Shown here one piece after another: positions 1 through 7,479 of a stretch of 49,351 bases of DNA (position 1 is the stretch's first letter; every line of letters begins with the position of its first letter). Source of the DNA: CAYZAW01 sp964476505 (GTDB lineage Bacteria; Bacillota; Clostridia; Christensenellales; CAG-138); the NCBI GenBank assembly GCA_964476505.1, contig CAYZAW010000009.1, positions 1 through 49,351 on the forward strand. The letters run 5' to 3'. The translations under genes were made by a program, and so were the position numbers. The notes beneath the pieces were generated by a model. That model had not been told where the DNA came from. It saw only the letters and a list, made by a program, of their open reading frames with translations, and made no database searches.

Positions 1-852
1 TCCAAAACGGTGCCTGTGGAAATCCAATATAACGGCACACTGCCGGAGGGCTATTGGGCGGACGCTGCGGAATTGAGCGCGCAAACGGTAACGGTGCGCG
101 GTGCCAAGCAGGACATGCAGCATGTAACCAAGGCGATCTGCCGCATTGAAATGACAAATCGCACCTCCAATTATAACGATGCGGTCACTGTATCGCTGTT
201 CGATAAGCAGGGCAACCAGATGGACGCCTCCTGCTTCTTGGACGAGCTTCCCACGGTCAATGTAAAAATGACGGTGCTTCGGAAAAAGACGGTCAGCTTC
301 GCGGTGCAGGAGTCGCTGTTAGGCGTGGACAATCTGCCTGCCAATTACGAGTTGGTATCCGTATCGGCAACGCCTGCCACGGTGGATATCGTAGGCGATG
401 CCAACACGCTGGATGCAATCGAAACCCTCTCGCTGGAGGGCTTGGACATCGGCGGCAAGCGCGAGGGCACCTATGCTAAGCGCGCGGTGGTGCTGCCGGA
501 GGGCGTTAGGCTCTTGGGATTGGAAAGCGGCGAGGTGGAGGTATTTGCGGACATCCGGGAAAAGGTAACGCAAAAGAAGTTTGAGCAGGTGCCCATCAGC
601 CAGCGCGGGCTGGCACGCGGGCTGGAAGCGACCTTAAGCTCGGAGACCACCGATGTTGACGTTTCGGGCCGCATCAGCATTCTGGAGCTGCTGGAGCGCA
701 AAGAGGTAGAGGCCTATGTGGACTTGGAAGGACTGAAGGAAGGCGAGTATACGCTGTACGTGAGCGCCTATCTCAACGACGACGAAACCACGGTGGAGCT
801 TGCTTACCTCTTGAGTACACCGCGTGTAACAGTAACCATCAAGCAAAAGTAA
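1..852 (+). CDS. cdaR: YbbR-domain protein, CdaR-like (5' partial)
   Basis: The reading frame is open from base 1, so the start and the expected N-terminal membrane anchor lie outside the window; about 283 residues are visible. The visible part has the pattern of repeated YbbR domains: roughly 80-residue beta-rich units with segments such as PANYELVSVSATPATVDIVG and repeated 'V.V.G....L' and 'V.V.ADI' strands. In Bacillota, YbbR proteins (CdaR) sit outside the membrane, bind the diadenylate cyclase CdaA and modulate c-di-AMP synthesis; cdaA would then lie just upstream, which cannot be seen here. The gene ends with TAA and is followed within 8 bases by a hairpin. The domain call is fairly sure; the CdaR role is inferred from the family. 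Confidence 0.75.
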   Translation, partial: SKTVPVEIQYNGTLPEGYWADAAELSAQTVTVRGAKQDMQHVTKAICRIEMTNRTSNYNDAVTVSLFDKQGNQMDASCFLDELPTVNVKMTVLRKKTVSFAVQESLLGVDNLPANYELVSVSATPATVDIVGDANTLDAIETLSLEGLDIGGKREGTYAKRAVVLPEGVRLLGLESGEVEVFADIREKVTQKKFEQVPISQRGLARGLEATLSSETTDVDVSGRISILELLERKEVEAYVDLEGLKEGEYTLYVSAYLNDDETTVELAYLLSTPRVTVTIKQK

Positions 853-859
853 AAACATC

Positions 860-883
860 AAGGCCCTCCAAACGGAGGGCCTT
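860..883 (+). terminator. Hairpin after the cdaR-like gene
   Basis: Perfect 10-bp inverted repeat AAGGCCCTCC/GGAGGGCCTT with a four-base loop (870-873). The following bases, GTAAG, are not a T tract, so this is a weak or Rho-assisted terminator, or an RNA-stabilising hairpin, between two plus-strand genes. Confidence 0.55.
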
Positions 884-905
884 GTAAGTGGAGGAATTGA
901 AATCT

Positions 906-2519
906 ATGGCAATACGGGTGAACAATATCAAGCTCCCCGTTTCGGAAGGAACAGACGCCATTGCCGAGGCAGTGGCAAAAAAACTGGATATCCCCAAGGA
1001 CGCGGTGCGGGCGGTGCGGTTGGTGCGCCAGTCTTTAGATGCCAGAAAAAAGAACGACGTACATTTTAACATGTCCGCCGTGGTGCAGCTGGATACCGCC
1101 GCGCAGGCGCATGTGCTAAAGCGCGGGGATGCGGACGTGCAGCCCTTTACGCCGCCGGAGCCGTATATGCTGCGCTGCGGAGACACGCCGGTTCGCGGCA
1201 GGATCCCGGTGATAGGCTTAGGCCCTGCTGGGTTGTTTGCCGCGTATGCGCTTGCCAAGGCCGGGTATCAGCCGCTTGTGATCGAGCGGGGCAGGCCTAT
1301 GGCAGAGCGCACGGGTGACGTGGAGCGGTTTTGGAGCACCGGCGCACTGCTTCCAAATAGCAACGTGATGTTTGGGGAAGGCGGCGCGGGCGCATTTTCG
1401 GACGGTAAGCTCACCACCCGCAGCAAGGATGCCCGTGCGGACGTGGTGCTGGATACGCTGTGCCGCTTTGGCGCGCCGCAGGACATCACCTATAAAGCAA
1501 AGCCGCATATCGGCACGGATCTGCTTCGCGTGGTGGTGGGAAACCTCCGCAAAGAGATAGAAAAGCTGGGCGGCGAGGTGCGGTTTTGTACCCAACTGAC
1601 CGGTATTGAGGAAACGGGCGGGGCGCTTTGTGCCATCCGCGTGGAGCAAAACGGGCAATCCGAAAAAATCCCCTGCGAGGCGGCGGTGCTTGCCATTGGG
1701 CAGGGTGCTCGGGATACCTATGAAATGCTTTTGCGCTCCGGCATGGCTATGCAGCCCAAGGCATTTGCGGTGGGGCTTCGCATCGAGCATCCCCAAAGCC
1801 TGATCGACCGGGCGCAGCTGGGAGAGCTGGCGGGAAGCCCGCACATCGGCGCGGCGGAGTACAGGCTGACGGGAAAAAGCGGGAACAGGGGCGTGTACAG
1901 CTTTTGCATGTGCCCCGGCGGGTTCGTGGTAGCGGCGGCATCGCAGGAGAAGGCGCTTGTGGTCAACGGCATGAGCTATCACGCCAGAAACGGAAAAAAC
2001 GCCAATGCCGCCATCGTTGTGCAGGTAGGGCCGGAGGATTTTGGCACGGAGCCGCTTGCCGGCATGCGCTTTCAGCAGATGTTGGAGCAAAAGGCGTATC
2101 AGCTGGGCGGAGGAGGCTTTGTTGCGCCCGCGCAACGTGTGGAAGACTTTGTGAACAACAGAAAAACCACCTCCTTTGGAGATGTTACGCCCACTTACCG
2201 TCCCGGCGTAACGGAAGCGGCGCTGGATCAAGCGCTGCCGCCGTTCGTGACCCGGGGCATCCAAGACGGTATCCGCGCCTTTGCCGGGCAATTAAAGGGC
2301 TTTGACCTGCCGGATGCTGTGTTGACGGGCGTTGAGAGCCGCACCAGTGCACCCCTTCGGATACTGCGGGACGAAAACGGGGAAGCCCTCCTCATGAAGG
2401 GCTTGTATCCTGTGGGAGAAGGCGCGGGCTATGCGGGCGGCATCGTTTCCGCAGCCGTTGACGGCCTGCATGCGGCGGAGCGTATCGCCATGCGTTATAA
2501 GCCCGGAGCGGAAGGGTAA
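906..2519 (+). CDS. FAD-dependent dehydrogenase (COG2509 type)
   Basis: A 537-residue NAD(P)/FAD-dependent oxidoreductase. A small N-terminal alpha/beta domain (about 1-95) precedes the Rossmann FAD motif VIGLGPAGLFAAYALAKAG, followed by an acidic/basic pair (VIERG). The segments FGEGGAGAFSDGKL and, near the C-terminus, GLYPVGEGAGYAGGI are characteristic of the COG2509 flavoproteins found in most anaerobic Bacillota; their substrate is not established. I chose the ATG at 906, which has GGAGG at 890-894, over the in-frame GTG at 888. The gene stands alone: a hairpin precedes it and a new promoter follows it. Family assignment is confident; the physiological reaction is unknown. Confidence 0.85.
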   Translation: MAIRVNNIKLPVSEGTDAIAEAVAKKLDIPKDAVRAVRLVRQSLDARKKNDVHFNMSAVVQLDTAAQAHVLKRGDADVQPFTPPEPYMLRCGDTPVRGRIPVIGLGPAGLFAAYALAKAGYQPLVIERGRPMAERTGDVERFWSTGALLPNSNVMFGEGGAGAFSDGKLTTRSKDARADVVLDTLCRFGAPQDITYKAKPHIGTDLLRVVVGNLRKEIEKLGGEVRFCTQLTGIEETGGALCAIRVEQNGQSEKIPCEAAVLAIGQGARDTYEMLLRSGMAMQPKAFAVGLRIEHPQSLIDRAQLGELAGSPHIGAAEYRLTGKSGNRGVYSFCMCPGGFVVAAASQEKALVVNGMSYHARNGKNANAAIVVQVGPEDFGTEPLAGMRFQQMLEQKAYQLGGGGFVAPAQRVEDFVNNRKTTSFGDVTPTYRPGVTEAALDQALPPFVTRGIQDGIRAFAGQLKGFDLPDAVLTGVESRTSAPLRILRDENGEALLMKGLYPVGEGAGYAGGIVSAAVDGLHAAERIAMRYKPGAEG

Positions 2520-2539
2520 ACGGGTTTTTGCAAACAGGA

Positions 2540-2557
2540 GCCGGTTTATAAACCGGC
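2540..2557. other. Short palindrome between FAD gene and OFOR operon
   Basis: Palindrome GCCGGTTTATAAACCGGC, 20 bases after the FAD dehydrogenase stop. It has no T tract, so it could be a weak terminator or a protein-binding site upstream of the next promoter. Confidence 0.35.
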
Positions 2558-2595
2558 GTATGGATAATGTTAACAAAATAACGCAGCGTAAACGG

Positions 2596-2624
2596 TAGTC
2601 AAGAATATAGGATTACGGTATAAT
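2596..2624 (+). promoter_or_regulatory. Predicted sigma-A promoter for the OFOR operon
   Basis: A perfect -10 box TATAAT (2619-2624) has a TAGTCA -35 box (2596-2601, four of six consensus bases) at the ideal 17-bp spacing. It lies 40 bases upstream of the P-loop ATPase start and in the only sizeable gap before this gene group. Confidence 0.6.
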
Positions 2625-2663
2625 AAACAATATTCCGTGGCAGGAGGTATGAGGGAGGCGCGC

Positions 2664-3380
2664 ATGAAAAAGGTCTACGTGCTGATAGGAAATTTTGGAA
2701 GCGGCAAAACGGAGATATCCCTCAATCTTGCTATCAACGGGGCGCGTACCGGCAAAAGCACGCTGGTGGATCTGGATGTTATCAATCCCTATTTCCGCTC
2801 TGCGGAACGAAAAAAAGAACTGACTAGCGCGGGCGTTCGCCTGCTGCATCCCATATTTGCCATGACGGGTGTGGATGTTCCGTCGCTTCCGCCGGACATC
2901 TATTCCGTATTTATAGACGACAGCGAAACTGTTGTGTTCGACGTTGGCGGAGACCCTGCGGGCGCAACCGCGCTCGGGCAGTATAAGCAGCAGTTTGACG
3001 GGCTCCCTTCGGGGCAGCTGCAGGTGCTGTATGTCGTCAATCCCCGCCGCCCCTTTTCCGCTACGCCGGAGCTGGTGCTGGAAATGCTGGATAAGATACA
3101 AAGCCGCTCACGCCTATCGGTCTCGGGGTTTATCAACAACGCAAACCTGTCCCGGGAGACCACGGCGCAGGACTTGCTGGCGGGCTATGAGCTGCTTGCC
3201 GCAGTCGTCGGCAAAACGGGAATCCCCGTTCTTTACACCTGCGCGGAGCATCAGCCATTGGAGGAGTTTATGCAAATGGCAAAGAGCAATCATCTCACGG
3301 ATAGCCTGATTGGCAAGCCACTTGAAATACGTACTCTCATGCACCGCGATTGGGACCGTTTCACGGAATCCGGGATTTAA
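2664..3380 (+). CDS. P-loop ATPase leading the 2-oxoacid:ferredoxin oxidoreductase operon
   Basis: A 238-residue soluble protein of the SIMIBI (ParA/MinD/CobQ-like) nucleotide-binding class. The Walker A loop is at residues 8-16 (IGNFGSGKT) and a Switch/Walker-B-like VVFDVGGDPAGA lies near residue 95. The Walker A lacks the 'deviant' first lysine of ParA/MinD, so it is nearer to simple metallochaperone or kinase-like ATPases. The ATG at 2664 has GGGAGG five bases upstream; upstream GTG and ATG codons lack such spacing. It is 78 bases before a ferredoxin gene and seems to be first in the operon. A role in maturation or cofactor loading of the oxidoreductase is my inference from position only. 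It has no membrane segments. Confidence 0.7.
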   Translation: MKKVYVLIGNFGSGKTEISLNLAINGARTGKSTLVDLDVINPYFRSAERKKELTSAGVRLLHPIFAMTGVDVPSLPPDIYSVFIDDSETVVFDVGGDPAGATALGQYKQQFDGLPSGQLQVLYVVNPRRPFSATPELVLEMLDKIQSRSRLSVSGFINNANLSRETTAQDLLAGYELLAAVVGKTGIPVLYTCAEHQPLEEFMQMAKSNHLTDSLIGKPLEIRTLMHRDWDRFTESGI

Positions 3381-3458
3381 CACGCCGTTTTATGCGGCGC
3401 GTTTTATTTTCGGCGAATATGCCGGTAAAGAAAGCAAGAAAGCGAGGAAGGGATTGCA

Positions 3459-3665
3459 ATGGCCAAAGTTACGATCAACGAAGAGCGCTGCAAGGGCTGT
3501 GCGCTGTGTGTGCGGGCTTGCCCCAAGGGGATCATGCAGCTCTCTAAAACAAAGCTGAACGAAAAAGGGTATCACCCGGCTGAGGTAACGGACATGAGCG
3601 CTTGTACCGCATGCGCTTCCTGTGCAAGAACCTGCCCGGACGTCGTAATCGAAATCGAGAAATAA
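3459..3665 (+). CDS. 2x[4Fe-4S] ferredoxin, OFOR delta subunit
   Basis: A 68-residue ferredoxin with two full cluster motifs: CKGCALCVRACPKG and CTACASCARTCPD, each C-x2-C-x2-C-x3-CP. Small dicluster ferredoxins like this are the delta subunits of four-subunit 2-oxoacid:ferredoxin oxidoreductases, passing electrons from the TPP/Fe-S core to free ferredoxin. The gene starts after a purine-rich ribosome site, and the alpha-subunit gene begins 14 bases after its stop with its own GGAGG, so the genes are co-transcribed. The family call is very safe; the assignment as delta subunit rests on the operon. Confidence 0.88.
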   Translation: MAKVTINEERCKGCALCVRACPKGIMQLSKTKLNEKGYHPAEVTDMSACTACASCARTCPDVVIEIEK

Positions 3666-3679
3666 GGAGGAAAACCGTT

Positions 3680-4750
3680 ATGGCCAAGAAACTGATGAAG
3701 GGCTGCGAGGCGGTTGCGGAGGCTGCTATCCAGGCGGGCTGCCGTTACTTCTTCGGGTATCCCATCACACCGCAAAATGACATTCCGGAATACATGTCCG
3801 CGCGTATGCCAAAGGTGGGCGGCTGCTTCCTGCAATCCGAAAGCGAGCTTGCCGCCATCAACATGGTATACGGCGCGGCCGGCGCGGGCGCAAGGGTAAT
3901 GACGTCCTCCTCCAGCCCGGGCATATCGCTCAAAATGGAAGGAATTTCCTATATCGCGGCGGCGGAGCTTCCCTGCGTTGTGGTCAACATGATGCGCGGC
4001 GGCCCCGGCTTAGGTTCCATCCAAGCCTCTCAGGGCGACTACTTTCAAACCACCAAGGGTGGCGGGCATGGGGATTACCATGTGATCGCCTATGCGCCGG
4101 CCTCCGTACAGGAAGCCATCGATCTGATGCAAACAGCCTTCGACAAGGCGGATCAGTACCGCACCCCCGTCATGATATTGGCAGACGGCATCATCGGCCA
4201 AATGATGGAGCCCGTGGAGATCCCCGAGGGCGGCGAGATCAAAACCATAGAAAAGCCGTGGGCGACCGTGGGTTACGATCCTAAGACCGCAAAACGCCCC
4301 CGGGCTGTTGTCAATTCGCTTTATATCGAGGTAGAAGAGCTGGATGAGCTCAACAACCGCCTACAGGCGCGTTATGCCGAAATCGAAAAGAACGAGGTCA
4401 AGGTGGAGCTGTACAATCTGGAGGGTGCGGAATTCGTGATCTGCGCTTACGGAACGGTGGCGCGCATCTGCAAGACCTCCATCATGCAGTTAAAGAAGCA
4501 GGGCGTAAACGTAGGCCTTGTGCGCCCCATCACCATTTGGCCCTTCCCCAAGGAGGCAATGAATAAGGCGCTGACCGCGCCCGGCGTGAAAAAGGCGCTG
4601 TGCGTGGAGATCAGCGCCGGTCAGATGATCGAGGACGTGAAGCTGGCGGTCAACGGCAAAATGGATGTGGAGTTCTTAGGCTATCCCGGCAGCCATGTGC
4701 CTACCGCCGAGGAGATCACAGAGCGCATTATGCAGATGAGGAGGGCTTGA
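3680..4750 (+). CDS. vorB: 2-oxoacid:ferredoxin oxidoreductase, alpha subunit (VorB-like)
   Basis: A 356-residue alpha subunit carrying the pyrimidine-binding half of the TPP site and the C-terminal transketolase-like domain II. Typical features are GYPITPQNDIPEY near the N-terminus, the ESELAAINMVYGAAGAGARV helix, SSSPGISLKMEGI, and the RGGPGLGSIQASQGDY segment. The length and sequence style match the subunit usually annotated as 3-methyl-2-oxobutanoate dehydrogenase VorB, which oxidises branched-chain 2-oxoacids to acyl-CoA and CO2 with ferredoxin as acceptor; 2-oxoglutarate or a broader range is also possible. The ATG at 3680 follows AAGGAGG and gives the standard MAKKLMKG N-terminus. Specificity is inferred, not visible. 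Confidence 0.85.
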   Translation: MAKKLMKGCEAVAEAAIQAGCRYFFGYPITPQNDIPEYMSARMPKVGGCFLQSESELAAINMVYGAAGAGARVMTSSSSPGISLKMEGISYIAAAELPCVVVNMMRGGPGLGSIQASQGDYFQTTKGGGHGDYHVIAYAPASVQEAIDLMQTAFDKADQYRTPVMILADGIIGQMMEPVEIPEGGEIKTIEKPWATVGYDPKTAKRPRAVVNSLYIEVEELDELNNRLQARYAEIEKNEVKVELYNLEGAEFVICAYGTVARICKTSIMQLKKQGVNVGLVRPITIWPFPKEAMNKALTAPGVKKALCVEISAGQMIEDVKLAVNGKMDVEFLGYPGSHVPTAEEITERIMQMRRA

Positions 4751-4753
4751 GCG

Positions 4754-5491
4754 ATGGCAGTTGTATTTAAAAAGACCTCCGGCTTAACGGATACCGTTAT
4801 GCATTATTGCCCGGGCTGCGGCCACGGCATCGTGCATCGCCTTGTTGCCGAGGTATTGGAGGAAATGGGCCTCTTGGAAAAGACCGTTGGCATTTCTCCG
4901 GTGGGCTGCGCGGTATTTGCTTACCGGTATTTCAATGTGGATATGCAGGAGGCTGCCCACGGGCGCGCGCCTGCGGTGGCAACCGGCATCAAACGGGTGC
5001 TGGGGCCGGAGTCCTGCGTGTTTACCTATCAGGGCGATGGAGATTTGGCATCTATCGGCACTGCGGAGATCGTACAGGCGGCGCACCGGGGCGAGAAGAT
5101 CACCACCATATTTATCAACAACGCCATTTACGGCATGACGGGCGGCCAGATGGCACCTACCACCCTTATTGGGCAAAAGACCACCACCTCCCCCTACGGG
5201 CGGGATAAGGAGCATTGCGGCAGCCCCATCCGCATGGCGGAAATGCTGGCAACCATCGACGGCGCGGCGTATATCGAGCGCGTGGCTGTGAACAGCACCG
5301 CCAACATCGTGCGGGCAAAAAAGGCCATTCGCAAGGCTTTTGAGGCGCAAATGGAAAGGAAGGGCTTCTCCATGATCGAGGTGCTGTCCACCTGCCCAAC
5401 CAACTGGGGCAAATCCGCCGTGGAGGCCATGGAATGGGTGGAAAGCGATATGATTCCCTATTATCCGCTGGGCGTTTTTAAGGAGGTTTGA
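4754..5491 (+). CDS. 2-oxoacid:ferredoxin oxidoreductase, beta subunit (TPP-binding)
   Basis: A 245-residue beta subunit holding the pyrophosphate half of the TPP site. The motif GDGDLASIGTAEI followed by FINNAIYGMTGGQ is the GDG...NN thiamine-diphosphate signature, and CPGCGHG near residue 21 supplies Cys residues for the proximal 4Fe-4S cluster, as in archaeal and clostridial OFOR beta chains. The start is four bases after the alpha stop, with GAGGAGGG inside the alpha 3' end, so translation is probably coupled. The short beta chain plus separate alpha, gamma and delta genes is the ancestral four-subunit layout, unlike the fused pyruvate enzyme. Confidence 0.9.
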   Translation: MAVVFKKTSGLTDTVMHYCPGCGHGIVHRLVAEVLEEMGLLEKTVGISPVGCAVFAYRYFNVDMQEAAHGRAPAVATGIKRVLGPESCVFTYQGDGDLASIGTAEIVQAAHRGEKITTIFINNAIYGMTGGQMAPTTLIGQKTTTSPYGRDKEHCGSPIRMAEMLATIDGAAYIERVAVNSTANIVRAKKAIRKAFEAQMERKGFSMIEVLSTCPTNWGKSAVEAMEWVESDMIPYYPLGVFKEV

Positions 5492-5496
5492 CCATC

Positions 5497-6033
5497 ATGT
5501 TAGAACAAAACTTGTTTGCCGGATTTGGCGGTCAGGGCGTCCTTTTGATGGGTCAGCTGTTGGCGTATGCCGGGATGCTGGAAAACAAATACGTTTCTTG
5601 GCTGCCGGCCTATGGCCCGGAAATGCGCGGCGGCACCGCAAATTGCAGCGTGAATATCTCGGACGATCCCATCGGCTCTCCCATCGTATCCAAGGCTACC
5701 GCCGTTGTTGCCATGAACCGCCCCTCGCTGGATAAATTCGAGGACTCCGTACAGCCGGGCGGCATGCTTTTCATCAATTCCTCCATCATCGACGTGAAGG
5801 CCAAGCGCACGGATATCAAGGTGTATTATGTGCCCTGCAACGAGATCGCGGAGCAGCTGGGCAATGCGCGGGTAGCCAACATGGTGATGCTGGGGGCGTA
5901 CTTGGGCGTTACCGCATGCGTGGAGATAGAGCACGTATTGGATGCGCTGTTGCATAAGCTTGGCGAAAAGAAGGCCAATCTCATTCCCGTAAACCGCGAG
6001 GCGCTGTTAAAAGGCGCAGAATCGGTAAAATAG
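5497..6033 (+). CDS. 2-oxoacid:ferredoxin oxidoreductase, gamma subunit
   Basis: A 178-residue gamma subunit. The glycine-rich start FAGFGGQGVLLMGQLLAYAG and the block PAYGPEMRGGTANCSVNIS are diagnostic for the gamma domain that binds CoA and docks the alpha/beta core. The ATG at 5497 is preferred: it lies 10 bases after AGGAGG (5481-5486), while the TTG at 5488 overlaps the beta stop and is too near that site. It is the last gene of the group, and a strong terminator begins 21 bases after its stop. Confidence 0.88.
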   Translation: MLEQNLFAGFGGQGVLLMGQLLAYAGMLENKYVSWLPAYGPEMRGGTANCSVNISDDPIGSPIVSKATAVVAMNRPSLDKFEDSVQPGGMLFINSSIIDVKAKRTDIKVYYVPCNEIAEQLGNARVANMVMLGAYLGVTACVEIEHVLDALLHKLGEKKANLIPVNREALLKGAESVK

Positions 6034-6053
6034 ACCCCTTACCCTTTCCCCTT

Positions 6054-6083
6054 AGAGCCGTACTTCGTGCGGCTCTTTCTCTT
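6054..6083 (+). terminator. Intrinsic terminator of the OFOR operon
   Basis: Ten-bp stem AGAGCCGTAC/GTGCGGCTCT (one G-T pair) with a three-base loop, followed by TTTCTCTT. Well placed 21 bases after the gamma-subunit stop. Confidence 0.85.
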
Positions 6084-6110
6084 GCGAACAAGTGCGTTTG
6101 GCGATATACT
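6082..6110 (+). promoter_or_regulatory. Predicted promoter for the Tim44-like gene
   Basis: TTGCGA (6082-6087) and TATACT (6105-6110) at 17-bp spacing, directly after the OFOR terminator and 36 bases upstream of the next ATG. Confidence 0.5.
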
Positions 6111-6146
6111 TAACGGGTAACAGTTCATCCGTTTGAGGGGGTACAT

Positions 6147-7136
6147 ATGCGCGATCATTTTCCAAAGAAATGGATTTCATGGCTTCTTGCCGTTTTGATT
6201 CTTGCTGTAGCCGCCATCGGCTTGGCAGACGCGGGAGACTTCGCAGGCGATTCCGATTGGGGTTCGTCCGACTGGGGTTCCTCCGACTGGGGCTCCTCCG
6301 ACTGGGGTTCGTCCGACTGGGGTTCCTCTGACTGGGGCACCTCCGACAGCTCTTCCTCCTGGAACAGCGGCGGTGTATTTTATGATAACGGTTACGATTC
6401 GGACTATCGGGATGACGACGACGGCGGCAGCTTTTTTGGCACGCTGATCGTGTTCATCATCATTATCGTTGTCATTTCCGCCATCGCCAAGGCGAAAAAG
6501 GGTAACCAGAATGTGAACACTACCTCCGGCGCACGGCCGACCGCCGCGGAAACGCTTTTAAAGCCGGATTGGTACAAAACCAATCTGGACCCGCAGTTTG
6601 ATGCAGGGGCGTTTTGCGAAAAAGTATCCAACCTGTATGTGCAGATGCAGCAGCAATGGCAGGAGAAGGAATTTGAGCCCATGCGCGCGCATATGTCCGA
6701 CGCACTGTATACCCAGTTCAACCGGCAGCTTCAGGCGCTTGTGAACAACCAACAAACCAACCATATCGAGCGCATTTCCGTTTTGACCACGGAGCTTCGC
6801 GGCTTTAAGCAGGACGATCATAACGACTATGCCATCGTGCTGCTGAATACCCGCATTGTGGATTACACCACGGACGATAAAACCGGGCAGGTCATTAGAG
6901 GTAGCCAAACCGCGGAGAAGTTCATGTGGTATGAATGGACGCTGTGCCGCACCACCGGCATGACCACCGGCAGCGCCACTGGCAACGAGGCGGCAAAATG
7001 CCCCAGCTGCGGTGCGCCGTTGGATTTGAACGCCAGCGCACAGTGCGCATACTGCGGCACGGTGATCACCGCCGGCGAGCATGATTGGGTCATTTCCGCC
7101 ATTCGCGGCATTTCCCAGCGCACGCAAGGAAAGTAA
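6147..7136 (+). CDS. Membrane protein with SDWGS repeats, Tim44-like domain and zinc ribbon
   Basis: A 329-residue protein with four parts. Residues 9-29 form a hydrophobic signal peptide or anchor. Residues 36-65 are six near-perfect five-residue repeats of the type S-D-W-G-S, then a Ser/Gly/Asp-rich linker. Residues about 96-115 are a membrane helix followed by basic residues (KAKKG). Residues about 137-275 resemble the Tim44-like/DUF protein-binding domain, and the C-terminal Cys pairs C285/C288 and C300/C303 form a zinc ribbon. Similar repeat-TM-Tim44-zinc-ribbon proteins occur in Clostridia without known function. The repeats should lie outside the cell and the Tim44-like part inside. 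It is monocistronic, bounded by terminators. Confidence 0.75.
   Translation: MRDHFPKKWISWLLAVLILAVAAIGLADAGDFAGDSDWGSSDWGSSDWGSSDWGSSDWGSSDWGTSDSSSSWNSGGVFYDNGYDSDYRDDDDGGSFFGTLIVFIIIIVVISAIAKAKKGNQNVNTTSGARPTAAETLLKPDWYKTNLDPQFDAGAFCEKVSNLYVQMQQQWQEKEFEPMRAHMSDALYTQFNRQLQALVNNQQTNHIERISVLTTELRGFKQDDHNDYAIVLLNTRIVDYTTDDKTGQVIRGSQTAEKFMWYEWTLCRTTGMTTGSATGNEAAKCPSCGAPLDLNASAQCAYCGTVITAGEHDWVISAIRGISQRTQGK
6252..6341 (+). repeat. Six tandem 15-bp repeats encoding SDWGS
   Basis: Six in-frame units of 15 bp (6252, 6267, 6282, 6297, 6312, 6327), each reading TCC-GAC-TGG-GGN-TCN with only third-base changes, apart from ACC as the last codon of the sixth unit. The pattern is a coding microsatellite able to change length by slippage without frameshift. 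Confidence 0.9.
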
Positions 7137-7149
7137 ACGCACCTACACG

Positions 7150-7184
7150 CGCCCCGCGGCATAGGATACTGCGGGGCGTTTTCC
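7150..7184 (+). terminator. Intrinsic terminator after the Tim44-like gene
   Basis: Eight-bp stem CGCCCCGC/GCGGGGCG followed by TTTTCC, 13 bases after the stop codon. Confidence 0.8.
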
Positions 7185-7246
7185 GAATAATGCGCTTTAT
7201 ATTCAAGCAATTATTCGTTAAGAAACAGTAAAATAAACCCAAACGC

Positions 7247-7275
7247 TTGACAAAGTATTTTTTTTCGGGTAACAT
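7247..7275 (+). promoter_or_regulatory. Promoter of the methionine operon
   Basis: Consensus -35 TTGACA (7247-7252), 17-bp spacer containing a T run, and TAACAT as -10 (7270-7275, four of six). It is the only good promoter between the preceding terminator and the leader ORF, so it should drive the leader peptide and metY onward. Transcription would begin near 7282. Confidence 0.7.
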
Positions 7276-7315
7276 GCATACTAATTCGTAACAGTGAGGG
7301 AAGGAGGAACGCTTC

Positions 7316-7411
7316 ATGAAGCAGTTCGCAGTTTGCAACATGTATATGCCCATGTGTGGAGCGATGCGTTCCACACTGCTTTGCGTGTTGCGAATGCCCA
7401 TGGGGGCATGA
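7316..7411 (+). CDS. Predicted Met/Cys-rich leader peptide of the methionine operon
   Basis: A 31-codon ORF (ATG 7316, TGA 7409-7411) with an excellent AGGAGG at 7302-7307, eight bases before the start. Seven of its 31 residues are Met (positions 1, 9, 11, 13, 17, 27, 29) and three are Cys (7, 14, 23), far above normal use. It lies between a strong promoter and a 12-bp-stem terminator, just ahead of methionine biosynthesis genes. Read together, these indicate a classical attenuation leader: slow decoding of Met codons would change folding of the RNA and permit read-through. The ORF is not conserved-domain coding and has no other apparent role. The function is inferred; the ORF, ribosome site, composition and terminator are directly visible. 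Confidence 0.72.
   Translation: MKQFAVCNMYMPMCGAMRSTLLCVLRMPMGA
7354..7409 (+). promoter_or_regulatory. Alternative RNA helices within the met leader
   Basis: Two local hairpins are visible: GTGTGGA (7354-7360) with TCCACAC (7370-7376), and ATGCCC (7394-7399) with GGGCAT (7404-7409). The nine bases ATGCCCATG occur twice, at 7346-7354 (Met codons 11 and 13) and 7394-7402 (Met codons 27 and 29), so GGGCAT can pair with either copy. Further, AAGCAG (7319-7324), CTGCTT (7376-7381), AGCAGG (7415-7420) and CCTGCT (7438-7443) are serially complementary. Such competing pairs are what a ribosome-controlled attenuator needs. Confidence 0.5.
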
Positions 7412-7435
7412 TTTAGCAGGCACTATATATATTAG

Positions 7436-7479
7436 GCCCTGCTTCGCACACGCGAAGCGGGGCTTTTCTTTATTCTTTT
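7436..7479 (+). terminator. Attenuator terminator upstream of metY
   Basis: Twelve-bp stem GCCCTGCTTCGC (7436-7447) with GCGAAGCGGGGC (7452-7463), one G-T pair, four-base loop, followed by TTTTCTTTATTCTTTT. It comes 25 bases after the leader ORF stop and before the metY ribosome site. Its 5' arm can also pair with AGCAGG at 7415-7420, a candidate antiterminator; a ribosome paused at the leader stop codon would cover that segment. Confidence 0.85.

Noticed and set aside
1218..2291. Long open frame opposite the FAD dehydrogenase (357 codons, minus strand)
   Set aside because: It lies wholly inside a confident gene, has no ribosome site and a low-complexity Arg/His/Ala make-up typical of antisense frames in GC-rich DNA.
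4784..5350. Open frame opposite the OFOR beta subunit (188 codons, minus strand)
   Set aside because: Same reason: antisense shadow of a conserved TPP-binding subunit, no family likeness.
6252..6341. CRISPR-like array
   Set aside because: The units are 15 bp, contiguous and in frame with no spacers; they encode the SDWGS repeats.
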